Shown here: in pieces, positions 20,755 to 29,259 of the stretch | Numbering within the stretch: the stretch's first letter is position 1 | Layout: each line of letters opens with the position of its first letter | Source: Parvivirga hydrogeniphila | Lineage (GTDB): Bacteria > Actinomycetota > Coriobacteriia > Anaerosomatales > Anaerosomataceae | Assembly: GCF_023371205.1 (NCBI RefSeq) | Contig: NZ_JAMCCO010000001.1 | Location: forward strand, 988,662 to 1,052,661 | DNA: 64,000 nucleotides | Direction: 5' to 3' | Translations under genes and position numbers: made by a program | The notes under the pieces: model-generated | Databases searched by the model: none | Seen by the model: only the letters and a program-made list of their open reading frames with translations | Told to the model about the DNA's origin: nothing

Positions 20755-21689
20755 GGTCGCAGTCACGGCGGTACCTGCTCGCCGTTGCGCTCATCGGGGT
20801 AGCGGCGGTATGGGGCGCGACGTTCGTCGTCGTCAAAGACGTGGTCGCCCGCTATCCCGTGAACGCTTTCCTGGCGTGGCGTTTCGCGCTGGCGACGCTC
20901 GTGCTCGGCGCTGCCTTCCCGAAAGCGGTGCGGAGGCTGGATGCCGCGACCGTGCGGGTCGGTGCGCTCGCGGGCGTTCTGCTTGCCGCAGGGTACGTCT
21001 TCCAGACCTGGGGGCTTGAGACGACGAGCGCGAGCAAGGCGGCGTTCGTGACCGGGATGTTCGTGGTGATCACGCCGGTCCTGCAGGCGCTCGTGCTGCG
21101 TCATCCGCCACGGATCGAGACGGTCGTCGGGGTCGTCGTGGCGACCCTCGGGCTGTACCTCCTGTCGGGCGGGTCCGGCGGCGGGTGGAACGCAGGCGAT
21201 ACGAGGGTGCTCCTGTGCGCGCTCGCGTACTCGTTCCATATGATCGTGCTTGGGTCTGCAGGCACGCGCTACGATGCGGTGTCGTTGACCATCGTGCAGC
21301 TGGCGACTGTGACGGTGGTGACGGGTGCGCTCTCCGTGACGCTTGAAGGCGCGCCCACACCGCGGGATCCGCGTCTTGTGGCGGCGATCGCGCTCACGGC
21401 CGTGCTGGGATCGGCGGTGGCGTTCGTGGTGCAGACGTACGCACAGCGCACCATCCCGCCCAGCACGGTCGCACTCATCTTGGTGTGCGAGCCTGCCTTC
21501 GGCGGACTGTTCGGATGGCTCGCTGGCGAGCGCATCGGCGTGCGCGGTCTTGTCGGCGCCGGCCTCATCCTGGGAGCGATGCTGTTCGTCGAGGCGATGG
21601 GGGCCCGTGAGACAGCACGCGGTGTCGAAGAGGTGGCGCTCGCCATCGAGGGGCCCGCCGTGATGCTGGAGTCCGAATCTGCCGATTGA
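20751..21689 (+). CDS. EamA/DMT-family transporter
   Basis: A 312-residue membrane protein with about ten helices in two EamA repeats. AVWGATFVVVKD near the N-terminus and the second-half motif STVALILVCEPAFGGLFGWL are typical of the drug/metabolite transporter superfamily. The substrate cannot be read from sequence. GTG overlaps the rsfS stop. The C-terminal ~30 residues form a short cytoplasmic acidic tail. The stop codon lies inside the -35 box of the tRNA promoter. Confidence 0.88.
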   Translation: MRSQSRRYLLAVALIGVAAVWGATFVVVKDVVARYPVNAFLAWRFALATLVLGAAFPKAVRRLDAATVRVGALAGVLLAAGYVFQTWGLETTSASKAAFVTGMFVVITPVLQALVLRHPPRIETVVGVVVATLGLYLLSGGSGGGWNAGDTRVLLCALAYSFHMIVLGSAGTRYDAVSLTIVQLATVTVVTGALSVTLEGAPTPRDPRLVAAIALTAVLGSAVAFVVQTYAQRTIPPSTVALILVCEPAFGGLFGWLAGERIGVRGLVGAGLILGAMLFVEAMGARETARGVEEVALAIEGPAVMLESESAD

Positions 21690-21713
21690 CCGCAGGCCAA
21701 CGGCTGCTATACT
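21686..21713 (+). promoter_or_regulatory. Promoter of tRNA-Ala
   Basis: TTGACC (21686-21691), a 16-base spacer ending in TGC, then TATACT (21708-21713): near-consensus -35 plus extended -10. The predicted start is near 21720, about 19 bases before the tRNA. The -35 box contains the stop codon of the EamA gene. Confidence 0.8.
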
Positions 21714-21738
21714 ACCGTTTGCTGCGAGACAGCATCGT

Positions 21739-21814
21739 GGGGCCATAGCTCAGCTGGGAGAGCGCATGGCTGGCAGCCATGAGGTCAGGGGTTCGAACCC
21801 CCTTGGCTCCACCA
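21739..21814 (+). tRNA. tRNA-Ala (anticodon GGC)
   Basis: A full 76-base cloverleaf with encoded CCA. The acceptor GGGGCCA pairs with TGGCTCC (one G-T), the D arm is GCTC/GAGC, the anticodon stem is CATGG/CCATG with loop CTGGCAG (anticodon GGC reading GCC/GCU), and the T arm is built on GGTTCGAACCC. Alanine identity is supported by the GGC anticodon. Confidence 0.97.
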
Positions 21815-21826
21815 ACCTGAAGCGAG

Positions 21827-21864
21827 ACGCCCGTCGCCACCAGTGCGGCGGGCGTTCGGTATTT
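21827..21864 (+). terminator. Intrinsic terminator after tRNA-Ala
   Basis: ACGCCCGTCGC (21827-21837) pairs with GCGGCGGGCGT (21845-21855; one T-G pair) around CACCAGT, followed by TCGGTATTT. Its position 12 bases after the tRNA CCA fits a dedicated tRNA terminator. Confidence 0.75.
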
Positions 21865-22089
21865 CTCCGGCAGTCCGCTCATCAGGAGGTGCAACGCACT
21901 TGGGGGAATGGGCGAGGCCAGTGTGCGTGAGAGTGCTGCTACGGCGATGCGATGCCCTGCAATTCGGTGCGGGCCCGCATCGCGTTGTGTGGCGTGGGTG
22001 GGCGCGCGTGTGCGCTCGTGGGCTAGAATAGGTGCTCGCACGCGCTGCTGGGCGCAGGACGCATGGCCGGGACGTTCAGAGGAGCTGAG
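21865..22089 (+). other. leuS upstream region
   Basis: No gene is visible. An imperfect hairpin pairs GCGATGCG (21944-21951) with CGCATCGC (21976-21983), with an inner GCCC/GGGC helix (21954-21957 and 21971-21974). TAGAAT at 22024-22029 is a plausible -10 for leuS, but no -35 is recognisable. I looked for T-box features (specifier loop, the TGGNACCGCG-type bulge) and saw none. Confidence 0.4.
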
Positions 22090-24618
22090 GTGGCGCACAA
22101 GGACTACGATCCGCACGCGATAGAGCCGAAGTGGCAGGCAGTCTGGGACGAGCAGCGCCTGTACTCCGTGACGGAGGACGACGAGCGTCCCAAGAAGTAC
22201 GTGCTCGAGATGTTCCCGTACCCATCCGGTGACATCCACATGGGCCACGTGCGCAACTACTCGATCGGCGACGTGGTCGCGCGGTACTTCACGATGCGCG
22301 GCTACAACGTGCTGCATCCCATCGGGTGGGACGCCTTCGGCCTGCCAGCGGAGAACGCCGCCATCAAGAGCGGCACGCATCCTGCCGAGTGGACGTACGC
22401 GAACATCGACAAGCAGGCGGCGTCTTTCAAGCGGATGGGGTTCAGCTACGACTGGGACCGCACCGTCAAGACGTGCGACCCTGAGTACTACCGCTGGGGG
22501 CAGTGGATCTTCCTGAAGTTCTGGGAGCGGGGCCTGGTGGAGCGCAAGTCCAGCCCTGTCAACTGGTGCCCGTCGTGCAAGACCGTGCTCGCCAACGAGC
22601 AGGTGATCGGGGAAGGCGTCTGCTGGCGCTGCAAGTCCGTCGTGGAGAAGCGCGAGCTCGAGCAGTGGTTCTTCAAGATCACGGCATACGCGCAAGAGCT
22701 GCTCGACGATCTCGCGAAGCTTCCCGGCTGGCCGGAGCGCGTCAAGACGATGCAGGCCAACTGGATCGGGCGGAGCGAGGGCGCGGAGGTAGACTTCGCG
22801 CTCTGCGATGCCCACGGCAACCCCACCGAACAGCGCATCACGGTGTTCACGACGCGCCCCGACACGCTGTTCGGCTGCACCTTCTTCCTGCTCGCGCCGG
22901 AGCATCCCCTCGTCGACGAGCTCGTTGCCGGCACGGAGCACGAACCGGCGGTGCGGGCCGTGGTGGAGGCCGCAGCGCGCGAGAGCGCGATCGAGCGCGA
23001 GAGCGGCGAGGCGAAGAAGCTCGGCGCGTTCACCGGCCGGTACGTGATCAACCCGGTCAACGGTGAGAAGGTGCCGGTGTGGGTCGCGAACTACGTGCTC
23101 ATGGAGTACGGCACCGGGGCTGTGATGGCGGTGCCGTGCGGCGATCAGCGGGACTTCGAATTCGCGCGGCAGTACGGCCTCCCCGTGCCGCCGGTCGTGG
23201 TCGCCGAGGACGACCCGCTCCTCGAGCGTCTGCGCGGACAGAAGGCCAGGGTCGTGGACGACGTGCCCTGGGAGGCTGCGTACGACGGACCCGGCGTGAT
23301 GGTGCAGTCCGGCGATTTCACTGGGCTTCCCGGAGGCAAGGGAAGCGCGGGTGTGAAGGCGGTCACCGCGTGGCTGGAGGAGCGCCGGCTCGGTCGGCCT
23401 GCTGTCAACTTCCGTTTGCGGGACTGGCTGATCTCGCGTCAGCGGTACTGGGGCAACCCGATCCCGGCGATCCACTGCGAGCGCTGCGGACTGGTGCCCG
23501 TGCCCGAACACGATCTCCCTGTGATGCTCCCGATGGACGTGGACATCACGAAGGGCGAGACGCTCGCCGATCATCCGGAGTTCTACGAGGCGGAATGCCC
23601 GCGCTGCGGCGGTCCCGCTCGACGCGAGACGGACACCATGGACACGTTCACGTGCTCGTCGTGGTACTACCTTCGCTACTGCGATGCTCGCAACGACGAG
23701 GAGATCTTCGATCCGGCCAAAGCAGCGTACTGGATGCCGGTCGACCAGTACATCGGCGGGATCGAGCACGCGATCCTGCACCTTTTGTACTCGCGGTTCT
23801 TCACGAAGGTCTTCCGCGATATGGGGCTCGTGGCCTTCGATGAGCCGTTCACCAACCTGCTCACGCAAGGCATGGTGAAAAAGGACGGCGAGACGATGTC
23901 CAAGTCCAAGGGCAATGTCGTCGCGCCCGAGGAGATGATCGCGAAGTTCGGCGCTGACGCGTTGCGCGCGTACATCCTGTTCATGGCCCCGCCCGACAAG
24001 GACCTGGAGTGGAGCCAGGAGGGGCTTGAGGGCATCTTCAGATTCTTGAACCGCGTGTGGCGGTACGTGTGGGAGGTCTACGAGGATGCCGGGAGCGGAG
24101 CGCGCGGCGGCGAGGCCGAAGCGCTCGAGCGCGAGCGTCATCGCGTGATCGGCAAGGTCACCCAAGACATCGAGCGCTTCCAGTTCAACACCGCGCTCGC
24201 AGCGATGATGGAGCTTCTCAACGCCGCAGGCGAATATCGCCGGACGGTGCCGCAGGCCGCTCGCAACGGTGCGGTCGAGCGAGCGGTCGCGCGCACGCTC
24301 GTGCTGCTGCTCGCGCCGTACGTCCCGCACATGGCCGAGGAGCTGTGGCGCGAGGTCATCGGCGAGCCTGAGAGCGTACACCGGCAGCCGTGGCCCGAGT
24401 GGGACCCAGAGCTTGCCCGTTCGCGCGAGGTGGAGTACGCAGTGCAGGTGAACGGGAAAGTGCGTGGTCGGGTCACGCTTCCTGCGGACGCTTCTGCCGA
24501 GGAAGTCGAGGCCGCCGCTCGCGCGCTGCCGAAGGTCGCGGAGATCGTGGCAGCGGGCGAGGTCGTCAAGGTCGTGGTGGTTCCCGGCAAGCTCGTGAGC
24601 TTCGTGGTGCGCGCATAG
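22090..24618 (+). CDS. leuS: Leucyl-tRNA synthetase
   Basis: An 842-residue class I synthetase charging tRNA-Leu. The HIGH-type motif is HMGH ([13 protein letters not shown], about residue 49), a CP1 editing domain lies at about 220-410 ([15 protein letters not shown]), and the KMSKS-type motif is TMSKSKGNV near residues 602-606. An anticodon-binding domain and a C-terminal tail follow. The GTG at 22090 is preferred because GAGGAG (22079-22084) lies five bases upstream; the in-frame ATG at 22063 would add nine residues. Confidence 0.96.
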   Translation: MAHKDYDPHAIEPKWQAVWDEQRLYSVTEDDERPKKYVLEMFPYPSGDIHMGHVRNYSIGDVVARYFTMRGYNVLHPIGWDAFGLPAENAAIKSGTHPAEWTYANIDKQAASFKRMGFSYDWDRTVKTCDPEYYRWGQWIFLKFWERGLVERKSSPVNWCPSCKTVLANEQVIGEGVCWRCKSVVEKRELEQWFFKITAYAQELLDDLAKLPGWPERVKTMQANWIGRSEGAEVDFALCDAHGNPTEQRITVFTTRPDTLFGCTFFLLAPEHPLVDELVAGTEHEPAVRAVVEAAARESAIERESGEAKKLGAFTGRYVINPVNGEKVPVWVANYVLMEYGTGAVMAVPCGDQRDFEFARQYGLPVPPVVVAEDDPLLERLRGQKARVVDDVPWEAAYDGPGVMVQSGDFTGLPGGKGSAGVKAVTAWLEERRLGRPAVNFRLRDWLISRQRYWGNPIPAIHCERCGLVPVPEHDLPVMLPMDVDITKGETLADHPEFYEAECPRCGGPARRETDTMDTFTCSSWYYLRYCDARNDEEIFDPAKAAYWMPVDQYIGGIEHAILHLLYSRFFTKVFRDMGLVAFDEPFTNLLTQGMVKKDGETMSKSKGNVVAPEEMIAKFGADALRAYILFMAPPDKDLEWSQEGLEGIFRFLNRVWRYVWEVYEDAGSGARGGEAEALERERHRVIGKVTQDIERFQFNTALAAMMELLNAAGEYRRTVPQAARNGAVERAVARTLVLLLAPYVPHMAEELWREVIGEPESVHRQPWPEWDPELARSREVEYAVQVNGKVRGRVTLPADASAEEVEAAARALPKVAEIVAAGEVVKVVVVPGKLVSFVVRA

Positions 24619-24693
24619 GAGGCGCGAGCAGGTGAGCGATCGGTAAGGTCTCGTGGATGCCCTGTTAGGGGCTTGCGCGTAGAGTGGCACTCG

Positions 24694-24728
24694 GACGCCC
24701 CCTCCGTCCCGGCGAGGAGGGGGCGTCC
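24694..24728 (+). promoter_or_regulatory. Hairpin covering the comEA ribosome binding site
   Basis: GGACGCCCCCTCC (24694-24706) pairs with GGAGGGGCGTCC (24717-24728) with one bulged C. The right arm contains the GGAGG-like ribosome binding site and ends one base before the comEA ATG. No T-rich tract follows. It may serve as a leuS terminator, as an RBS-masking structure, or both. Confidence 0.55.
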
Positions 24729-25370
24729 ATGTTCGAGGAGTGGGAGAACGGCACTGCTATCAGGGAGTCCGTCGAGCGCATCCGTGCGCTTCCGGCATGG
24801 GGTCGCATCGCGCTCGTTGCGGTGCTCGTAGGAATCGTGCTGGCTGCTGGCGGGTGGCTGCGCGGGGTTCCAGCAGACGAGATGAGCGTGAGCCCGCCAG
24901 AGGTGGAGATCGCGGACGCGAGCGCAGCGACCACGACGCCAGCCGGGGTGGTCGTCCACGTCGTGGGTGCCGTGCGAAGGCCGGGCGTGTACACGCTCCC
25001 GCCAGGGTCGCGCGTCGGTGACGCGGTCGAGGCCGCTGGCGGGGTCCTCGGAAACGCCGCGACCGACGCCGTCAACCTCGCGCGGATCCTGAATGACGGG
25101 GAGCAGGTGCGCATCCCGACGAGGGACGAAGCGTCCTCGACGGCAGGGGCTCCGAGCACCGTCGCGGGCGCTCCGCAGAAGGTCAACATCAACTCCGCGA
25201 GCGCAACGGAGCTTGACGCTCTTCCCGGCATCGGGCCTGCAACGGCGCAGAAGATCGTGGACGACCGGACGAAGAACGGTCCGTTCAGCGCGCCAGAGGA
25301 CCTGATGCGGGTGCCCGGCATCGGGCCGAAGAAGTTCGACGCGCTCAAAGACCTCATCACGACGGGGTGA
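24729..25370 (+). CDS. comEA: Competence protein ComEA (DNA receptor)
   Basis: A 213-residue membrane-anchored DNA-binding protein. A membrane segment lies at about residues 22-40, and an SLBB domain (VVHVVGAVRRPGVYTLPPGS) at about 75-130. A C-terminal double helix-hairpin-helix (VNINSASATELDALPGIG, LMRVPGIGPKKFDALKDL) binds duplex DNA outside the membrane and feeds it to ComEC. The ATG at 24729 is chosen; a GTG at 24684 would read through the hairpin and add 15 residues. comEC follows directly. Confidence 0.9.
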   Translation: MFEEWENGTAIRESVERIRALPAWGRIALVAVLVGIVLAAGGWLRGVPADEMSVSPPEVEIADASAATTTPAGVVVHVVGAVRRPGVYTLPPGSRVGDAVEAAGGVLGNAATDAVNLARILNDGEQVRIPTRDEASSTAGAPSTVAGAPQKVNINSASATELDALPGIGPATAQKIVDDRTKNGPFSAPEDLMRVPGIGPKKFDALKDLITTG

Positions 25371-25376
25371 GCCGCC

Positions 25377-28166
25377 TTGGGGGCGGCACGGATCGTGAAG
25401 CGGCCAGCGCTTCCGCCCTCGTTCGGGCTGCTCGGCGGTGTCTGGGCTGGCATCGCGGCCACCGAGGCGGTGTGGTGGAGCGGACACCGTGCTTTCGCGG
25501 CCGCGGTGTGCGGAGCGGTGGTCGTCACGGCCGCTCTGCTGGGCGCTCGTGTGCGTCACCGCGGGTCAGCGCGCGCGGCGGCCACGCTTCTCGTTGCTGG
25601 CTTCGTCGTTGGCGCGGTGTCATGCGCGGTGTCGCTGCACGTGTGGAGCCTTCGGTGGGAGGCCATGAACGCTGCTGGGGCACGGACCTGGCGGGCCACG
25701 GTCATCGCCGACGGGACGGAAGGGCGCTTCGGCGAGCGGACGACCGTGCGCGTTGACGGCGAGCCGTTCGCAGGATGCGTGATGCAGGTCGGCCTTCCGG
25801 AGGGCGTCGATGCACCGGAGATCGGGCGGACGGTGCGGTTCAGCGCCGTCCCGAAAGGGCCGAGCGAGCCCGAACGCGCGCGGGAGTGCGCGCGCGCAGG
25901 CGTCGTCGGCTTCGTGCGACCGTGGCGGTTCGAGGAGACGGGATGGCGCAGCGGCCTGCTTGGCGCGGTCTACCGATGGCGAGCGAGGTCGTCGGAGGCG
26001 CTCGCTCGGATACCGGGCGATCCAGGAGCGCTTCTGCTTGGCGTCGCCCTTGGCGACAGGCGGCGGGTGAGAGGGTCTGCGCTACAGGCAGACTTCCGCA
26101 CGCTGGGCTTGTCGCACGCCATCGCCGTGTCTGGAACGCACCTTGGCATCGTGTGCGGCGTGGTGATGGCCATGCTGCGTTCGGTGGCACGACGACGGAG
26201 AATCGTACAAAGCGCTGTGGTCGCGACAGCGTGGCTCTTCGCAGCCATGACCGGATTCCCGATCTCGGCCGTGCGCGCGTGCGCCATGCTGAGCGTGCTT
26301 GCGGTAAGCCGGATGCTCGTGGTGCGTCCCGATCCGCTCGCCGCGTTGTCGGCGGGAGCGACGGCGGTGCTGCTCGCCCAGCCGATGGCAGCGTTCGACG
26401 TCGGATTCGCGCTGTCGGTGAGCGCGGTCGGCGGGCTCTTGCTGTTCGGCAGGCTCGTTGCAGTATGGCTTGCAGCGGCGGTGCCCGGCGCGTCAGGGAA
26501 GATCGGTCAGCTGGTTTCCGCAGCTATAACGGCGCAGATGTCTACGCTTCCGGTGTCCGCATCAGCCTTCGGTGCGGTTTCGGTGCTCGCGCCTCTCGCG
26601 AACGCCGCGGTGCTTCCTGTGATCGAGCTCGCGCTCAGTTTCGCGCTTGCGGGCGCGTGCCTTGGGGCGTGGGAATCTCCTATCGGAAGGGCGTGTCTGC
26701 TCGTGGCGGCGGCCTGCGCCAAGCTCGTGGCAGGGTTCGCTGCGGCGATGGCGTCGCTTCCCGGAGCGTGTGTTGCGGTGGCTTCCGGTGTGGGCGTCGC
26801 GGCGGTCGTCGTGTCGTTGGGTCTTGTGTGGCTCAGGTGGCCCCAACCAGATCGCGCGCGAGCGAAGCGCGTTCTTGTCGCGTCGGGTGCGTTGGTCCTC
26901 ATCGTGGCGTTCGCGCAGGCGCCTGTGGCAGGCGTTCGCATCGTCGTGCTCGACGTCGGGCAGGGCGACGCCGTGCTCGTCCAGAGCAGGTACGAGACGC
27001 TGTTGGTCGATACGGGTCCGGATCCCATCTCCCTGCGGCAAGCGCTCGGACGTCACCGGATCCGTCGCATCGACGCTGTCGTTCTGACGCACGCGCACGA
27101 CGACCACATCGGTGGGCTTGAGGGTCTGAGGGGGATCGTCAAGCCGCGGTTGATCGGGATCTCAGGAGCTCCCGAAGCGGAGCCATCGCTGCAATCGGCT
27201 GTGACGGCCGCTCTCGGAGCTGACGCGGCCGGTCGGACGGTGGCCGTGCATCAAGGCGACAGCTTCCAGGTAGGTGGAGCGACCGTCTCGGTGCTGTGGC
27301 CGACGCGAGATGCTCACGGGCTCAGTGCGAACGACACGAGCGTGGTGCTCGAAGTGCAGTGCGGCGCCTTCGACGCGGTGCTCACCGGCGACGCGGAGTC
27401 CTACGTCCAAGAAGGATTGCAGCGTGCGGGACTGCTTCGGCGGGTCGAGCTGCTGAAGGTGCCGCACCATGGAAGCGAGAACGGCCTCGTCGAAACGGGC
27501 GCCAGAGGATGGCGACCCGCAGTCGCGCTCATCAGCGTTGGCGAAGGCAACGATTTCGGGCATCCCTCCGAACGGACGGTGGCATTGCTCGCATCTGTGG
27601 GCGCGCGCGTGTACCGGACGGACCTACAAGGCGATCTGACGGTTGAGGCACGAGGATCCACGTGGAGGGTGAAGACGCAACGTGGCAGGGGGGTGAGAGC
27701 TGGGATGCTGCGCAAGACGACGATGGCCTGCAGGGCTACATGTGTGACAATGGTGCGCACAGAAGCAACCGGACACGAGGTGCGGGATGGCTGTCAGGAA
27801 GATCGACGACCTCAAGCCAATCTACCTGATCTACGGCAAGGACGAGTTCTTGCTGGAGGCCGCGGTCCGCCGGCTGCGGAGCATGTTCGAAGCGGCCGAC
27901 CCGTCGCTCATGGACGTGGACGTCTTCGACGGCAAGCAGGTGCGAGGAGAAGAGGTCGTGGCTGCGGCGAACACGCTGCCGTTCATGGGCTCCCGCCGGC
28001 TGGTGCTGGTGCGCAACATCGATCAGATGCCGGCGTCCGAGCACCCGCCCATCGTCGAGTATGTGGCGAACCCCGCTGCCACCACGTGCCTGGTGCTCGC
28101 CGGATCGGGGCTCGCGAAGAACACGCGGCTGTACAAGGCGTTGGAGACCGCCGGGGCGCTCGCTGA
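25377..28166 (+). CDS. comEC: DNA internalisation channel ComEC/Rec2 with unusually long open frame
   Basis: The real protein is about 770-775 residues. It has an N-terminal DUF4131-type region, the polytopic Competence domain (about residues 200-480, LSHAIAVSGTHLGIVCG) and a C-terminal metallo-beta-lactamase-like domain with THAHDDHIGG (about 570-580), TGDAE and LKVPHHGSENGL. ComEC forms the channel for single-stranded DNA uptake. Conserved sequence stops near 27680 (TWRVKTQRG). The frame then stays open to 28166, overlapping holA by 380 bases with meaningless Arg-rich sequence. One G fewer in the G6 run at 27688-27693 would create a TGA at once. A sequence error or recent frameshift is likely. 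The start is TTG at 25377. Confidence 0.85.
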   Translation: MGAARIVKRPALPPSFGLLGGVWAGIAATEAVWWSGHRAFAAAVCGAVVVTAALLGARVRHRGSARAAATLLVAGFVVGAVSCAVSLHVWSLRWEAMNAAGARTWRATVIADGTEGRFGERTTVRVDGEPFAGCVMQVGLPEGVDAPEIGRTVRFSAVPKGPSEPERARECARAGVVGFVRPWRFEETGWRSGLLGAVYRWRARSSEALARIPGDPGALLLGVALGDRRRVRGSALQADFRTLGLSHAIAVSGTHLGIVCGVVMAMLRSVARRRRIVQSAVVATAWLFAAMTGFPISAVRACAMLSVLAVSRMLVVRPDPLAALSAGATAVLLAQPMAAFDVGFALSVSAVGGLLLFGRLVAVWLAAAVPGASGKIGQLVSAAITAQMSTLPVSASAFGAVSVLAPLANAAVLPVIELALSFALAGACLGAWESPIGRACLLVAAACAKLVAGFAAAMASLPGACVAVASGVGVAAVVVSLGLVWLRWPQPDRARAKRVLVASGALVLIVAFAQAPVAGVRIVVLDVGQGDAVLVQSRYETLLVDTGPDPISLRQALGRHRIRRIDAVVLTHAHDDHIGGLEGLRGIVKPRLIGISGAPEAEPSLQSAVTAALGADAAGRTVAVHQGDSFQVGGATVSVLWPTRDAHGLSANDTSVVLEVQCGAFDAVLTGDAESYVQEGLQRAGLLRRVELLKVPHHGSENGLVETGARGWRPAVALISVGEGNDFGHPSERTVALLASVGARVYRTDLQGDLTVEARGSTWRVKTQRGRGVRAGMLRKTTMACRATCVTMVRTEATGHEVRDGCQEDRRPQANLPDLRQGRVLAGGRGPPAAEHVRSGRPVAHGRGRLRRQAGARRRGRGCGEHAAVHGLPPAGAGAQHRSDAGVRAPAHRRVCGEPRCHHVPGARRIGAREEHAAVQGVGDRRGAR

Positions 28167-28782
28167 ATACGCCGCGCCCAAGCGTCGCGAGCTCGCATCC
28201 TGGGTCGCAAAGGCGGTGTCGGAGAAGGGCAGGCGCATCGAGCGGGATGCAGCCGAGGCGCTCGTGGCTGCGACAGGTGGCGACCTTCGCACGATGGACG
28301 CCGAGATCGTGAAGCTCGTGGCGTACATCGGCGACAGAGATACGATCGAGAGGGCCGACGTCGCGGCTGTCGTGACCACGGTCGTGCCGCCGATTTGGAC
28401 GTTCTTGGACGCGCTGGGCGCACGCGATGCGCAAGGCGCGCTCGGCTCCGCTCGCGCGCTCATGCTCGCAGGCGAATCACCGCTTGGCCTGCTTGCTGCC
28501 GCAACGAGGCGCATGCGGCAGCTGGTCAGCGCGAAGGCGTTGGTGGAGCGCGGCGGCTCGGACGGGTTGGCCCGAGAGCTCGGGCTCCAGGAGTGGCAAG
28601 GGCGCAGGCTTGCGCAGGACGCTGCGCGATTCCACGAACCAGAGCTCGCAGACGCCCTGCGCGCGGCAGCCGATGCTGAGGCACGAATGAAAACGAGCCG
28701 CGGCGATGCCGGGCTCGTTCTCGAACGCTGGGTGCTTCGGGTGTGCGTGCCGAGCGACGGCTCGGCTGCGCGCAACGGGTAG
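27787..28782 (+). CDS. holA: DNA polymerase III delta subunit
   Basis: A 331-residue clamp-loader delta subunit beginning with the typical PIYLIYGKDEFLLEAAVRRL. Domain I/II AAA-like folds are followed by a C-terminal collar domain (LGLLAAATRRMRQLVSAKAL). Delta opens the beta clamp during loading. The gene order comEA-comEC-holA-rpsT is common in Gram-positive bacteria. Its stop lies five bases from the convergent rpsT stop. Confidence 0.93.
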   Translation: MAVRKIDDLKPIYLIYGKDEFLLEAAVRRLRSMFEAADPSLMDVDVFDGKQVRGEEVVAAANTLPFMGSRRLVLVRNIDQMPASEHPPIVEYVANPAATTCLVLAGSGLAKNTRLYKALETAGALAEYAAPKRRELASWVAKAVSEKGRRIERDAAEALVAATGGDLRTMDAEIVKLVAYIGDRDTIERADVAAVVTTVVPPIWTFLDALGARDAQGALGSARALMLAGESPLGLLAAATRRMRQLVSAKALVERGGSDGLARELGLQEWQGRRLAQDAARFHEPELADALRAAADAEARMKTSRGDAGLVLERWVLRVCVPSDGSAARNG

Positions 28783-28787
28783 GGCGC

Positions 28788-29054
28788 TCAGTCCTCCATC
28801 GCATTGACGGCGGCCATGATGCCGGACTTGCGGTTCGCCGCCTGGTTGGGATGGATGACGCCCTTGCTCGCGGCCTTGTCGAGCGCGCGGCACGCGACGC
28901 GCGCGGCCTCGAGGGCCTGGGCCTTGTCGCCGGCTGCGATGGCCTCGTGCACGCGCTTGACGTACGTCTTGAGCGCGGACTTGACCGCGCGGTTGCGCTT
29001 GCGCGCCTTCTCGTTGGTGAGGATCCGCTTCTTCTGGCTCTTGATGTTCGCCAC
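28788..29054 (-). CDS. rpsT: 30S ribosomal protein S20
   Basis: An 88-residue S20 ([19 protein letters not shown]) that binds 16S rRNA. It starts at GTG (complement of 29052-29054) with GGAAGGAA at 29063-29070. It is the only core gene on the - strand here, convergent with holA and divergent from lepA. Confidence 0.97.
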   Translation of the reverse strand: MANIKSQKKRILTNEKARKRNRAVKSALKTYVKRVHEAIAAGDKAQALEAARVACRALDKAASKGVIHPNQAANRKSGIMAAVNAMED

Positions 29055-29117
29055 GACAGTCGTTCCTTCCGGTTCTTCAGGTGGTTCAGCTGGAAACCTG
29101 CATTTCAGAGCTTCGAG

Positions 29118-29146
29118 AGTCTAGCACACGCCGGGAAGGCAGCCAA
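29118..29146 (-). promoter_or_regulatory. Promoter of rpsT
   Basis: On the - strand, TTGGCT (29146-29141), a 17-base spacer ending in TGC, and TAGACT (29123-29118) form a -35 plus extended -10. It lies about 65 bases upstream of the rpsT start, leaving a leader of roughly 57 bases in which S20 autoregulation could act. Confidence 0.65.
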
Positions 29147-29241
29147 GAAGGGGAGCCGCACCGAGGACGCGCCGCGGCGGCCATGCCCCGGTGGTCGCGC
29201 CGGAAGCGATGCCCGTCCGGCTATGTGAACGTGCTGCGGCC

Positions 29242-29250
29242 TGCTATCCT
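29242..29250 (+). promoter_or_regulatory. Extended -10 immediately upstream of lepA
   Basis: TGC followed by TATCCT ends nine bases before the lepA ATG at 29260, so transcription would begin at or within about three bases of the start codon. No ribosome binding site lies between them. Confidence 0.55.
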
Positions 29251-29259
29251 TACGCTCCG

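Noticed and set aside
21865-22089. Possible T-box leader of leuS
   Set aside because: No specifier-type stem, conserved T-box bulge or antiterminator/terminator pair could be recognised; only an imperfect hairpin and a -10-like box are visible.
21712-24690. Long - strand open frame opposite tRNA-Ala and leuS
   Set aside because: It reads through a tRNA gene and the antisense of leuS; Arg/His-rich sequence without conserved features.
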